DNA from: Burkholderia stagnalis
GTDB lineage: Bacteria; Pseudomonadota; Gammaproteobacteria; Burkholderiales; Burkholderiaceae
Direction of reading: 5' to 3'
DNA length: 64,000 nucleotides
NCBI RefSeq assembly: GCF_902830275.1
Contig: NZ_CADESW010000001.1
Span: 682,001 to 746,000 of the forward strand
Made by a program: the position numbers and the translations under genes
Notes under the pieces: model-generated
Seen by the model: only the letters and a program-made list of their open reading frames with translations
What the model was told of the DNA's origin: nothing
The model's database searches: none
Part shown: positions 25,657 through 36,858 of the stretch, piece by piece
How the letters are laid out: each line of letters opens with the position of its first letter
How positions within the stretch are numbered: position 1 is the stretch's first letter

Positions 25657-26292
25657 TCAGAGCCCGCGTTCGCGCGGCGCGAGCACCGCGGCGCCCGCCG
25701 CCGCCCGAACCGCCGCGGCCGCGTTGCGCCAGTCGCGCCAGCCGACGACGGCAAGCCCGATGAACAGCGCATACAGCCCCGCGGTGAGGTACAGCTCCTT
25801 GACGATGAACATCCCGACGTAGACCACGTTGACGACGATCCAAAGGCCCCACGACGCGATGTAGCGGCGCGCGGTCCAGTACTGCGCGACGAGGCTGAAC
25901 GCCGTCAGCGACGCGTCGACGAACGGCAGCGCGGCATCGGTCCAGCGCGCCATGATGCCGCCGAGCAGCGCGCTGCCCACCACCGCCGCGAGCAGGTCCG
26001 GCAACACCTTCGTCGCGGTGACGCCGCTGACCGGCACCACCGCGCCGTGCGCTGCGTGATCGCCGGCCACCGCGCCGTCGCGCTGCGCGAGCCAGCGCCG
26101 CCAGCCATACACCTGCAGCACCGCGAATGCGCCCTGCAGCAGCATGTCCGAATACAGCTTCGCGTCGAAGAAGATCCAGCCGTACAGCGCGACCGACGCG
26201 AGCCCCACGGGCCAGCACAGCATGCGCCGCTTCGCGGTCAGCCAGATCGCGAGCGCGCTGACGATCACGCCGGCGATTTCAAGGGTGGACAT
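25657..26292 (-). CDS. pnuC: PnuC-family vitamin transporter
   Basis: Inner-membrane facilitator (211 residues, about seven helices) for nicotinamide riboside or, in the PnuT branch, thiamine. The N-terminus MSTLEIAGVIVSALAIWLT, the KLYSDMLLQGAFAVLQVYGW helix and the WxxW motif in SWGLWIVVN are characteristic. It ends with the usual GWRDWR tail. GGAGAG precedes the chosen ATG. It is sandwiched between a TonB receptor upstream and an APH-type kinase downstream, an outer membrane/inner membrane/trapping-kinase set. The ligand cannot be read from sequence. Confidence 0.85.
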   Translation of the reverse strand: MSTLEIAGVIVSALAIWLTAKRRMLCWPVGLASVALYGWIFFDAKLYSDMLLQGAFAVLQVYGWRRWLAQRDGAVAGDHAAHGAVVPVSGVTATKVLPDLLAAVVGSALLGGIMARWTDAALPFVDASLTAFSLVAQYWTARRYIASWGLWIVVNVVYVGMFIVKELYLTAGLYALFIGLAVVGWRDWRNAAAAVRAAAGAAVLAPRERGL

Positions 26293-26325
26293 CGTTCGTA
26301 CTCTCCAGTGTAGTCGGCGCGGCAC

Positions 26326-28560
26326 TCAGAAATCGACCGTCAACGACATGCGCGCGGTGCGCGGCGCGCCGGCGAACAGGTACGCGTCGCCCTGCTGCTC
26401 GCCCGCGTCGCGCCAGTAGAACTTGTTGAACAGGTTGTCGACCGACACGCGCAGCACGGTGCGGTGCCCGTCGATCTTCGTCGCATAGCGCGCGCCGAGG
26501 TTGAACACGAACCACGACGGCACCCGCGCGGAGCCCTCCTCGTTCGCGTTGCGGCTCGCGCTGTAGTCGACGCCGCCGAGCACGTCGAGCCCCGCGACGC
26601 CCGGCACGGCATAGTCCGCATACAGCGACGCGCGCAGTGCCGGCACGTTGATGACCTGATGCCCCTCGTAGGCCGGCGAGCCCGAATCGTACGCCCGCGC
26701 GCGAATCGCCGCGACGGACGCGGTCAGCGACAGCCGCCGCGTGAGCTGCCCCGCCGCGCCGAGCTCGATCCCCTGGTGCCGCTGCGTGCCGCGCTGCACG
26801 AACGTGTAGCTGCTGTTCGACGCGTCGGGCTGCGCGAACTGGAACGGCTTGCTGATCGAGAACACGGCGGCCGTGAGGCTCAAGCGATCGAGCCAGTCGT
26901 ACTTCGCGCCGACTTCGACCTGATGCGATTCGACCGGCGGCAGGAACGCGTACGCGTTGCTCGCGCGCACCGGCGCCTGATCACCGAGCGACAGCGCCTT
27001 GCTGTACGACGCATAGAGCGACAGCGCGCTCACCGGCTTGTAGACCAGCGCAACCTGCGGCAGGAACACGGAGCGGTCGGTGCGGGTCTGCGGGCCGTCG
27101 AGGCTGCTCCAGCTCCGCTGCCGCAGCAGCACTTCCTTGCCGCCCGCGAGCACTTGCCAGTGATCGCCGATGCTGACCCGGTCGACGCCGAACACCGCGT
27201 ACTGCCACGCGTCGAGCCGCGGATACGACGGCCCCGCGACGTTCGAGGACGGCGCGAACGTGGTGTCCGGGCCGTAGATGTTCTCGCTGCCGACATAGTC
27301 GTACACGGCGTCGGCCATGTGCACCACGCGCCGCTGCACGCTCGTGCCGACGGTCAGCTCGTGGCGCAGCGGCCCGGTCGCGAACTTGCCGGTCGCCACC
27401 GCGCGCACGTCGTCGTTGCGGCGGTATTCGCCCGGGCTGCGGAAATCGTACACGTCGTAATCGCCGTTCGCGCCGAAGAAGAACGGCGACGTGTTGCCGG
27501 CCGCGCAGCTCGCCGCGTACGAACACCCGTACGCGAACGCGCTGTTGTCGTCGATCATCGTGCGGCTGCGGCCCGCGGCGACATAGGCTTTCCAGTCGTC
27601 GTTGAACTGGTAGTCGAAGCGCGCGTTGAGATTCAGCGCATCGGTCGTCAGCGGTTTCGCCCACGGCTGCGTGCCGAGCGCCTTCGACGTCGTCTTGACC
27701 GACGGCACGACGGTGCCGCCGAGCAACTGGTAGCCGGGCGCGGAACGCTGGATCCACTGCTGGAACTCGGCATTGAGCTGCAGGCTCGCGCGCGGGCTGA
27801 TGTCCCAGTCCGCGGCGATCGACCCGAACGTGCGGCGGCCGTTTGCCCCGTCGACGTACGAGTGCATGTTCTCCTTCGCCGCGTTGATCCGGATGCCGAA
27901 CTGGTTGTCGACGCCGAAGCGCCGGCCGAGATCCACCGCGGCCGACGTCGAGCCGCGGCTGTCGACGCCCGTGGTCACGCTCGCGACGTTCGCTGAGCGC
28001 TTGGTCACGAAGTTGATCACGCCGCCCGGCGCGACGACGCCGCTGTCGATGCCCGCCAGCCCCTTCAGGATCTCGACGCGCTCCTTGTTCTCGAGCGGCA
28101 CGTTCTGCTCGCCCGACACGGTCAGGCCGTCGATCCGGATCGCGCTGGCGAGGTCGACCGGGAAGCCGCGGATCGCAAACCCTTCGAAATAGCCGACCGG
28201 CGCGTATGCGTTGTTGACCGACGCATCGTTCTTCACCACGTCGCTGAGCCGCTTCGTCTGCTGGTCGTCCATCTGCGCGCGGGTCACGACGCTGACCGAC
28301 GCGGGCGTGTCGTGCAGCGGCGCGTCGTCGTACCCGGCAACCGAGGCCGTGCGCGCGCGCAGCGCAGTGCCGCGCGCACCGCTCACCGTGATGGCCGGCA
28401 GCGTGGCGGCGCCGGCCGGCGCGTCCGCATTCGAGGCCGCGCCCGGCACGTCGCCGGTGGCCGCGCCCGCCTGCACGGCGAAAAGCGTCATGCCGAGCCC
28501 CATGCCGACGCACGCGCGCCGCCGCCGTGCGGGCGACGCAGTTGTTCTGTTCACTTTCAT
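26326..28560 (-). CDS. TonB-dependent outer-membrane receptor
   Basis: Outer-membrane gated porin of 744 residues with signal peptide (to about residue 34), a TonB box-like ITVSGA near residue 58, a plug domain (about 75-185; ERVEILKGLAGIDSGVVAPG is the usual plug motif) and a beta-barrel closing with an aromatic C-terminus (RMSLTVDF). It is closest to siderophore-receptor-type proteins, but the pnuC and kinase genes downstream argue for import of a vitamin or its precursor. It is the first gene of that three-gene run; 33 bp separate it from pnuC. Confidence 0.88.
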   Translation of the reverse strand: MKVNRTTASPARRRRACVGMGLGMTLFAVQAGAATGDVPGAASNADAPAGAATLPAITVSGARGTALRARTASVAGYDDAPLHDTPASVSVVTRAQMDDQQTKRLSDVVKNDASVNNAYAPVGYFEGFAIRGFPVDLASAIRIDGLTVSGEQNVPLENKERVEILKGLAGIDSGVVAPGGVINFVTKRSANVASVTTGVDSRGSTSAAVDLGRRFGVDNQFGIRINAAKENMHSYVDGANGRRTFGSIAADWDISPRASLQLNAEFQQWIQRSAPGYQLLGGTVVPSVKTTSKALGTQPWAKPLTTDALNLNARFDYQFNDDWKAYVAAGRSRTMIDDNSAFAYGCSYAASCAAGNTSPFFFGANGDYDVYDFRSPGEYRRNDDVRAVATGKFATGPLRHELTVGTSVQRRVVHMADAVYDYVGSENIYGPDTTFAPSSNVAGPSYPRLDAWQYAVFGVDRVSIGDHWQVLAGGKEVLLRQRSWSSLDGPQTRTDRSVFLPQVALVYKPVSALSLYASYSKALSLGDQAPVRASNAYAFLPPVESHQVEVGAKYDWLDRLSLTAAVFSISKPFQFAQPDASNSSYTFVQRGTQRHQGIELGAAGQLTRRLSLTASVAAIRARAYDSGSPAYEGHQVINVPALRASLYADYAVPGVAGLDVLGGVDYSASRNANEEGSARVPSWFVFNLGARYATKIDGHRTVLRVSVDNLFNKFYWRDAGEQQGDAYLFAGAPRTARMSLTVDF

Positions 28561-28983
28561 CTTTCCGGATCTGAAACTCGCCGCTCAATCTGTCGAAGCC
28601 GCCTGCCGATGCGCGCCGGCCGGCGACGAGGCCATGGGCCTGCCGATCGGTCCGGAATACGCATCAGGGGAAGTCGGATCGGTGCCGCGCCGGGCGGCAC
28701 GCGGGCGCGCGTCGCCGGTTCGTCGCATGCGCGACGGGCATCCGCCGGCATGTCGCGCGGCGGGCGGCGGCAGCGCCGTGGCCCGATCGCGACGCCCGGG
28801 CGCGCAACGCGTTGCGGCGCGCATTTTACCCCGTGCGGGGGTGGCGGCCGGGGAATCGGGCCGGAGCGGGAAAAGGAGGGGGAACGGCGGGAGGGGTTGG
28901 CGGAGTCGATTGCGTGGCGCGGTGGCCGGGCGGCGCGACCGCCGGTTCCGGGCGCGCGTGGCGCCCCGGGGACGGTGGCGCGC
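28561..28983. other. Long GC-rich leader upstream of the TonB receptor gene
   Basis: No gene is seen. On the minus strand, a CCCCGCACGGGG palindrome followed directly by TAAAAT (around 28822-28840) could be a promoter and operator. That would leave a transcribed leader of more than 250 bases before the receptor ATG. I looked for thiamine and cobalamin riboswitch motifs in it and found neither. Confidence 0.4.
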
Positions 28984-29187
28984 TCAGAAACCCTGCATCG
29001 TCGACGTCGGCTCGGCGACCAGATGCACGACGCCGTAGATCACCGCCCCGACGAGCACGGCGAGAATGATGGCCACGAACGGCAGCATCGTGAAGTTGAC
29101 GTTCGCGAGATCCTTCGCGTGCGCCTTGCTGTTGCGCACGCCGAAGAAACTCCACAGGACCAGGCGGATCATGCCGAGCAGTTTCAT
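28984..29187 (-). CDS. Small DUF2970-type membrane protein
   Basis: A 67-residue protein MKLLGMIRLVLWSFFGVRNS followed by a KAHAKDLANVN linker and one transmembrane helix (FVAIILAVLVGAVIYGVVHL, about 36-55). The N-terminal WSFFGVR motif and the single following helix fit DUF2970, a small family common in beta-proteobacteria with no known function. AGGAG precedes the ATG at 29187; the ORF upstream of it is not supported. Confidence 0.8.
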   Translation of the reverse strand: MKLLGMIRLVLWSFFGVRNSKAHAKDLANVNFTMLPFVAIILAVLVGAVIYGVVHLVAEPTSTMQGF

Positions 29188-29369
29188 GGTTTTGCTCCTT
29201 TCTACGTATCGGTTGACGTGATGGTCGATCCGATCGGCACGTGAAAAAAGAAGCAGTTGCGAACGCTTTTCGGGCAGCACATCGCGTGCCGCCCGTCGAC
29301 GCCTGAATCCGCGGGTTCGGGCGCGTTCGGCCACGCCGCGCGGCACCGCGGCATGGTGCCGCAGGCGGG

Positions 29370-31430
29370 TCAGAGATCGAGCACCAGCGGCTCTTCGGCG
29401 CCGGCAGCCGGGTGTGCGACGCAGAGCAATGCACAGCCCGGCTCGACAGGGGCATCCGGCGCGTGCACGTAATCGACCTGCCCGGACAGCACGCGCGTCG
29501 CGCACGTGCCGCATGCGCCCGAGCGGCATTCGAACGGTGCCGCGATGCCGTGCGTTTCTGCCAGCTCGAGCAACGTACCGCTGCCGGGCGCCCATGCGGC
29601 TTCGCGCCCCGCACGGCGAAACGCGACCTGTTTGACGTCGCCGGTCGCCACACCGGCCGCGCGGGCCGGCCGGCGCGTCACGCTCGACGGCCCGAACGCC
29701 TCGAAGCGGATGCGTTCGTCCGCCACGTTGAGCGCGCGCAAGCCTTCATACAAATCGCGCATGAATGTGGACGGCCCGCACAGGTAGAAGTCGTAGTCGT
29801 CGAACGGCAGGATGCGCTTCAGTTGCGCGACATCGAGTCGGCCCGGCTGCGCGATCCCGCTCTGATCGTCACCCGGCCGGCTGTCGAACCAGTGCAGCGA
29901 CAAGCGCGCATCGGCGGCGGCCCGGCGCATCAGTTCCGCCGCGAACGGCCGGTCGGCCGCCGTGCGCGCGCCATGCACGAAATACACGCGCCGCGCCGGG
30001 TGGTCGCCGGCCAGCGCCTGGCCGAGCATCGCGATCATCGGCGTGATGCCGATGCCGGCCGAGATCAGCACGGCCGGGCGCGGGCTCGCCGCGTCGAACG
30101 TGAACAGGCCGCGCGGCGCTTGCGCGTCGACGGTCGCGCCGATCCGCGCATGGTGTTGCAGCCATGCCGACACCACGCCCTCGCGCTTGACGGTGATCCG
30201 GTAGCGGCGGCCATCGGGCGCGGCGGACAGCGTGTAGCTGCGCATCGCCGGCGTATCGCGCCCCGGAATCGCGACGCGGATCGGCATGTGCTGTCCGGCT
30301 TCGTACGACGGCAATGCGCCGCCGTCTGCCGCTTCGAAGTGGAACGAGCGGATCGCGTGCGCTTCGTCGACGATGCCGGTGACGCGCAGCGGCCGCCATG
30401 CCTGTCCTGCTACGGTCGATGCCGGCACAGGCGACGAAGCCGCATCCCCCGCACCGCCCTGCCCCACGCGCGCCGCGAACTGCGGCGCCCATTCGACCGG
30501 CGACCAGCGCAACGGCAGCGCCGCCGGGCTGCGCCGCACTTCCTGCACGCGATACCGCACGACCCGCTGCGCGCCGTCGAACGACGCGACGAGCGGCCCG
30601 TCCCAGACGATCTCGGCCAGCGCGGCGACATACACCAGATCGCCGCGCTCGAAATCGATGAACAGCAGCCCCGCGCGCGGATCGTGATGCAGGTTGCCGA
30701 GCGTATTGAACAGGCGGTTGCCGCTGAAGTCCGGCGTGGTCAGCGTCGCATCGTCGACGCGCACGAAGCCCGGCATCCCGCCGCGATGCGACACGTCCAC
30801 GCCGCGCGCCGCGCCCGCATCCGCCGACGTGTTCGCGCTCGCGACGAAGAACGTATCCGCGCGCGACATCAGCGCACGTTCGGCGTCGCTCAGGCGGGCC
30901 GACCGTTCGATCGCATGCGGCGCGCCAGCCGCGCGCGGCGCGACCGTCGGCACGCGCCCCTGGATGTACTTCGCGCAGTTGCCGAAACTCTGCTCGACGG
31001 CGATCGTCAGCGCATTGCCGTCGACGGCCTGCACGACGCCGTTGACGCGATTGCGCCGCCGCGTGTCGAACTCGATGCCGAGCCCGCCGAGCGGCGCGCC
31101 GGGCCGCCACGTATCGGCGAGCGGATCGCCGGGCGGCGTGTCGCCCGCGATCCGCAGCGTGCGCGCGTCGGGCGAGCGCACGAAGCCCGGCGCGCCGACG
31201 CGCAGCGTCGCCCACGGCTGGCCGCTCGCATCCACGCCGCCGAGCACGAACAGCGGCAATTGCGCGAAGAACGTGCGGTGCTGGTCGGGCATGAAGCGCC
31301 GGATGCCGCGCTGGCCGACGGCGGCCGCCGCATCGGCGACGCCCGCCTGCCGCTGCACGGCGAGCTCGCCCGCATGAAACGGCGAAACGTCCAGCTCCCA
31401 GCCCGGTATCACGGCAGTCGGCGCGGTCAT
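29370..31430 (-). CDS. Fusion of PNPOx-like flavin domain, FAD/NAD reductase and 2Fe-2S ferredoxin
   Basis: A 686-residue redox protein. The N-terminal third (to about 340) is a pyridoxamine-5-phosphate-oxidase-like FMN-binding domain, with RTFFAQLPLFVLGGVDASGQ and a second half containing ADTFFVASAN. Then comes a ferredoxin-reductase FAD/NAD module (about 350-580, with RSYTLSAAPDGR and SAGIGITPMIAMLG). It ends in a 2Fe-2S domain with CRSGACGTC and a final cysteine in CALLCVAHP. Such three-part proteins probably pass electrons from NAD(P)H to a bound substrate; the substrate is unknown. ATG at 31430 has AGGAG at eight bases. It is followed upstream by a GST gene. Confidence 0.85.
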   Translation of the reverse strand: MTAPTAVIPGWELDVSPFHAGELAVQRQAGVADAAAAVGQRGIRRFMPDQHRTFFAQLPLFVLGGVDASGQPWATLRVGAPGFVRSPDARTLRIAGDTPPGDPLADTWRPGAPLGGLGIEFDTRRRNRVNGVVQAVDGNALTIAVEQSFGNCAKYIQGRVPTVAPRAAGAPHAIERSARLSDAERALMSRADTFFVASANTSADAGAARGVDVSHRGGMPGFVRVDDATLTTPDFSGNRLFNTLGNLHHDPRAGLLFIDFERGDLVYVAALAEIVWDGPLVASFDGAQRVVRYRVQEVRRSPAALPLRWSPVEWAPQFAARVGQGGAGDAASSPVPASTVAGQAWRPLRVTGIVDEAHAIRSFHFEAADGGALPSYEAGQHMPIRVAIPGRDTPAMRSYTLSAAPDGRRYRITVKREGVVSAWLQHHARIGATVDAQAPRGLFTFDAASPRPAVLISAGIGITPMIAMLGQALAGDHPARRVYFVHGARTAADRPFAAELMRRAAADARLSLHWFDSRPGDDQSGIAQPGRLDVAQLKRILPFDDYDFYLCGPSTFMRDLYEGLRALNVADERIRFEAFGPSSVTRRPARAAGVATGDVKQVAFRRAGREAAWAPGSGTLLELAETHGIAAPFECRSGACGTCATRVLSGQVDYVHAPDAPVEPGCALLCVAHPAAGAEEPLVLDL

Positions 31431-31463
31431 CGCTTGCACTCCTGAGGAAATTGACCCGGCGCG

Positions 31464-32108
31464 CTACGCGGCCAGCAAGCCGGCGCGAGTCGCGGGCATC
31501 GCGACGAAGCCGGGCAGCGCCTCCACGCGCGCCAGCCATGCGCGCAGGTGCGGATACGGGTCGAGCGACACGCCGCCTTCCGGCGCATGCGCGATGTACG
31601 AATACGCGGCGACGTCGCCAATGGTCGGGCGCGTGCCGGCCACGAACGGCTTGTGCGCCAGCTCGGCGTCGATCGCGTCGAACAGCCTGAGCGCGGTGCG
31701 CTTCGCCGCATCGTGATCGAGCGGCGCGCCGAATACGGTGACGAGCCGCGCCGCGGCCGGGCCCGATGCGATCGGCCCCGCCGCGAGCGACAGCCAGCGC
31801 TGCACGGCCGCCGCGCCGGCCGGATCGTCGGGCAGCCAGTGCGCGTCGCCGTAGCGCTTCGCGAGATAGACGAGGATCGCGTTCGAATCGCACAGCACGG
31901 TGCCGCCGTCGTCGATCACCGGCACCTGCCCGAACGGATTCAGCGCGAGGAACGCCGGCTGGCGCTGCTCGCCGCCGCGCAGGTCGACGTCGATGGTTTC
32001 GAACGGCACGTCGAGCAGCGACAGGAACAGGCGCACGCGATGCGCGTGGCCGGACAGCGGAAACGACCACACGCGGATCGGCGCGGACGGCTTGTCGGCA
32101 GCAGGCAT
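31464..32108 (-). CDS. Glutathione S-transferase
   Basis: GST-fold protein of 214 residues. The N-terminal thioredoxin-like domain has IRVWSFPLSGHAHRVRLFLS, the cis-proline in NPFGQVPVIDDG and the glutathione-binding LCDSNAILVYLAKRY. The C-terminal helical domain includes VAGTRPTIGDVAAYSYIAHA, the usual N-capping motif. It is read in the same direction as the flavo-iron-sulfur gene 33 bp on and is divergent from a LysR gene, the likely regulator of both. Confidence 0.88.
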   Translation of the reverse strand: MPAADKPSAPIRVWSFPLSGHAHRVRLFLSLLDVPFETIDVDLRGGEQRQPAFLALNPFGQVPVIDDGGTVLCDSNAILVYLAKRYGDAHWLPDDPAGAAAVQRWLSLAAGPIASGPAAARLVTVFGAPLDHDAAKRTALRLFDAIDAELAHKPFVAGTRPTIGDVAAYSYIAHAPEGGVSLDPYPHLRAWLARVEALPGFVAMPATRAGLLAA

Positions 32109-32233
32109 TGAAACACTCCAGAAACGGGCGCCGCCGGGAATCGGCGACGCACGGCCCAGCGTAACGCGCGCCGTGCGTCGCCAGAAGACGGATAATCGTG
32201 GAAACATCTTCCTCTTTGACAGGACAATCGACG

Positions 32234-33184
32234 ATGGCGGATCTGCGCGACGTGAACCTGAACCGGCTCGCGGTTTTCGTGGCGGTGGTCGAAGCGGGCT
32301 CGCTGACGGCCGCGGCGGAACGGCTCGGCCTCGCGAAGACGGTGGTCAGCACGCACATGCAGCGGCTCGAATCGGAAGTCGGCGCGAACCTGCTGGTGCG
32401 CACCACGCGGCGGCTGGCCGTGACCGACGCGGGGCGCGCGTTCTACGACGCGTGCCGCGACATCGTGCGCGCGGCGGAAAGCGCGCTCGACGCGGTGTCG
32501 TCGGAAACGGGGCCGCTGCGCGGCACGCTGCGCGTGAGCGCGCCGATCGACTACGGCGCGCAAGTGGTCGCGCCGGCGATCGTCGCATTGCGCGACGCGC
32601 ATCCGGCGCTCGACGTCGAGCTCATCGCGAACGACCGGCTCGTCGACCTCGTCGCGGACAACATCGACGTTGCGATCCGCATCGGCCGGCTCGCGGATTC
32701 GAACTACCGCGCGGTGCGGCTGGGCGACTACGAGAAATGGCCGGTCGCGAGCCCGGCGTTCGTCGCGCGCTGGGGGCTGCCGCGCGACCCGGCGGCGCTG
32801 GCCGCGCTGCCGTTCGTGATGCTGTCGACGCTGCCGCGCCCGCAGACGCTCGAGCTGGAGAATGCGCGCGGCGGCAAGGCGTCGGTGCGCTGCACCGCGC
32901 ACGTCGTGTCGAACACCGCGACCGCGTGCCGCGCGATCGCGCTGGCGGGCGGCGGCTTCGGGCTGCTGACCGATTTCTCGATCGCGGACGACGTCGCCGC
33001 GGGCCGGCTCGTGCGCCTGCTGCCCGCGTGGCGCTCGCCGCCGGCGGGGATTCACGCGGTGTTCCCGTCGACGCGGCTGCCGTCACCGAAGGTGCACGCG
33101 TTGATCGATGCGATGCGGGAGAAGATCGGCGAAGCGCCGGCGCGGGGGGCGCGGGCATCGAAAACGAAGCGCGCGGCCGGCTGA
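32234..33184 (+). CDS. LysR-family regulator, divergent from GST and flavoprotein genes
   Basis: Regulator of 316 residues with the HTH in VVEAGSLTAAAERLGLAKTV (about 16-35) and a LysR substrate-binding domain of the type often found next to GST or oxidoreductase genes. ATG at 32234 (MADLRDVNLNRLAVF) is the family-like start; AGGACAATCG lies before it. The short divergent spacing to the GST gene points to that pair as its targets. Confidence 0.85.
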   Translation: MADLRDVNLNRLAVFVAVVEAGSLTAAAERLGLAKTVVSTHMQRLESEVGANLLVRTTRRLAVTDAGRAFYDACRDIVRAAESALDAVSSETGPLRGTLRVSAPIDYGAQVVAPAIVALRDAHPALDVELIANDRLVDLVADNIDVAIRIGRLADSNYRAVRLGDYEKWPVASPAFVARWGLPRDPAALAALPFVMLSTLPRPQTLELENARGGKASVRCTAHVVSNTATACRAIALAGGGFGLLTDFSIADDVAAGRLVRLLPAWRSPPAGIHAVFPSTRLPSPKVHALIDAMREKIGEAPARGARASKTKRAAG

Positions 33185-33532
33185 ATCGCGCCGTGCGCGG
33201 CCGACATTCGATCGGCGCGCAGCAGCACGCGCATGCGAATGAATTTTCGGTTTGCTTGCGCTGAAACGAAGCATCGCGATATCGAGCGTCGCGTCGTTTT
33301 CCTCACATCAATCGAGGCGCCCGCCTCCCAGGCCGCGCACCGGCATCCACTTGCGCTTACCCGGCCGACCGCTTCCCCGCCCCTTCACGCCCCACCCCCA
33401 CCATGCGCAAAGCTCATGCGCACCATGAGAACTAATCGATTGTTGGCGGCCCGGATCGACGACGACAATCGGCTCCATGCCCCTCCGTTGCGCGTGGGGC
33501 GCTTCCCACTCCTAACCGGCACGTCACGACCC
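33185..33532. other. Promoter region of the decarboxylase/dehydrogenase block
   Basis: About 350 bp without a gene. It contains ATGCGCA repeated at 33403 and 33415; since TGCGCA is self-complementary the pair is both a direct and an inverted repeat, and may be an operator. A further dyad-like CGCGATATCGAGCGTCGCG lies at about 33275-33293. No ribosome binding site of note precedes the next ATG. Confidence 0.4.
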
Positions 33533-35223
33533 ATGAACCATCCGGAACCGCTTGTCCGCGTCGCCGAGGCCCGCGCGGCCACGGCCGAACCGCCCAAGGC
33601 CCGCCACCGCACCTGTGGCGAAGCCCTCGTCGGCCTGCTCGAACGCCACGGCGTCGAATGTGTGTTCGGCATTCCCGGCGTGCATACCGTCGAGCTCTAC
33701 CGCGGCCTCGCCGCGTCGTCGATCCGCCACGTCACGCCGCGCCACGAACAGGGCGCCGGCTTCATGGCCGACGGCTATGCGCGCGTCACGGGCCGGCCCG
33801 GCGTCTGCTTCATCATCACGGGGCCCGGCATGACCAACATCGCGACCGCGATGGCGCAGGCCTACGCGGATTCGATTCCGATGCTGGTGATCTCGAGCGT
33901 CAACGCGCGACGCGAGCTCGGCAGCGGCGACGGCCGCCTCCACGAGCTGCCGTCGCAGCGCGACGTCTTCGCGGGGCTCACGGCGTTCTCGCACACGCTG
34001 CTCGACGCGGCCGACCTGCCGCAAGTCCTCGCGCGCGCGTTCGCGGTGTTCGAGAGCGCGCGCCCGCGGCCGGTGCACATCGAGATTCCGCTCGACGTGA
34101 TCGTCATGCCGGCGCACGACATGCAGGCCATCCCGGCCGCACGGCCCGCGAAACCCGCGCCGGACGCGCATGCGCTCGCGACGGCCGCCGAGCTGCTCGC
34201 GCACGCGCGCCGGCCGCTGATCCTCGCGGGCGGCGGCGCGGTACACGCGGCGGCCGAGTTGAGCGAACTCGCCGAGCGCCTGCACGCGCCGGTCGCGCTG
34301 ACGATCAACGCGAAGGGTTTGCTGCCGGCCGGCCATCCGCTGCTGATCGGCTCGACGCAGTCGCTGCCGGCCACGCGCGCGATGATCCGCGACGCCGACG
34401 TGGTGCTCGCCGTCGGCACCGAGCTCGGCGAAACGGATTACGACGTCGCGTTCGACGGCGGCTTCGCGATCGACGGCCGCCTGATCCGCATCGACATCGA
34501 CGCGCAACAGCTGATGCGCAACCTGCGCGCGGACCTCGCGATCGCCGCGGACGCCCGGCTGGCGCTCGGCGCGTTGTCGACACGGCTGCACGAGCTGCCG
34601 GCGCCCGCGCCCGAGGCCGGCTGGGGCGCCGCGCGCGTGGCGGCGGTGCGCGCCGCGGTCGCCGCCGGCTACGACGGCCCGGCGCGCGCGCAGGCGCGGC
34701 TGATCGACACGATCGTCGCGGCACTCCCCGGCGCGATCGTCGCGGGCGATTCGACGAGCCCCGTCTACGTGGGCAACTTCACGCACGATGCGCCGGCGCC
34801 GCGCAGCTGGTTCAATTCGTCGACCGGCTACGGCACGCTCGGCTACGGGCTGCCCGCCGCGATCGGCGCGAAGCTCGCGGCGCCCGCGCGCCCCGTCGTC
34901 TGCCTGATCGGCGACGGCGGCCTGCAGTTCACGCTGCCGGAACTCGCGAGCGCGGTCGAGGCGGGCCTGCCGGTGATCGTGATCGTGTGGAACAACCGCG
35001 GCTACGGCGAGATCCGCAAATACATGGTGGCGCGCGACATCACGCCGGTCGGCGTCGATCCGTACACGCCGGATTTCCTCGCGCTCGCGCGCGGCTTCGG
35101 CTGCGCCGCGCACGCTGCCGCGACGCCCGACGCGCTGGCGCGCGAGCTGCACGACGCAGCGGCGCGCACGATCCCGACCGTGATCGAAATCGACGAAGCC
35201 GCATGGTTCGAGCAGGTGCAGCG

Positions 35224-35227
<4 letters not shown>
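33533..35227 (+). CDS. ThDP-dependent decarboxylase, 2-ketoarginine decarboxylase (AruI)-like
   Basis: Thiamine-diphosphate enzyme of 564 residues. The ThDP-activating glutamate is in TPRHEQGAGFMADGYAR and the ThDP-binding motif GDGG runs from about residue 460 to the closing NN of IVIVWNN. The opening CGEALVGLLERHGVECVFGI then PGVHTVELYRGL resembles AruI (5-guanidino-2-oxopentanoate decarboxylase) of the arginine transaminase pathway more than acetolactate synthase. No small subunit follows. The gene overlaps the aldehyde dehydrogenase by four bases, which supports an aldehyde product such as 4-guanidinobutyraldehyde. Substrate is inferred. Confidence 0.78.
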
Positions 35228-36696
<1,469 letters not shown>

Positions 36697-36858
36697 GGCC
36701 GGCCGCCGGGCCACCGGTGCATGAGTTTATGTCATGCCGCGCATGCAGAGATTTCGTTTGTTGCGGAAATTTGACCTCCCTACAGTGCATTCACCCCTCC
36801 GCACCGCCGATCGGCGAGCGGCATCGAACCACCCGGCATCGTTCATCAGGAGACGGCC

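Noticed and set aside
28561..28983. Thiamine or cobalamin riboswitch upstream of the TonB receptor
   Set aside because: Neither the CTGAGA/ACCTGATC-type thiamine motifs nor the cobalamin box was found on the minus strand.
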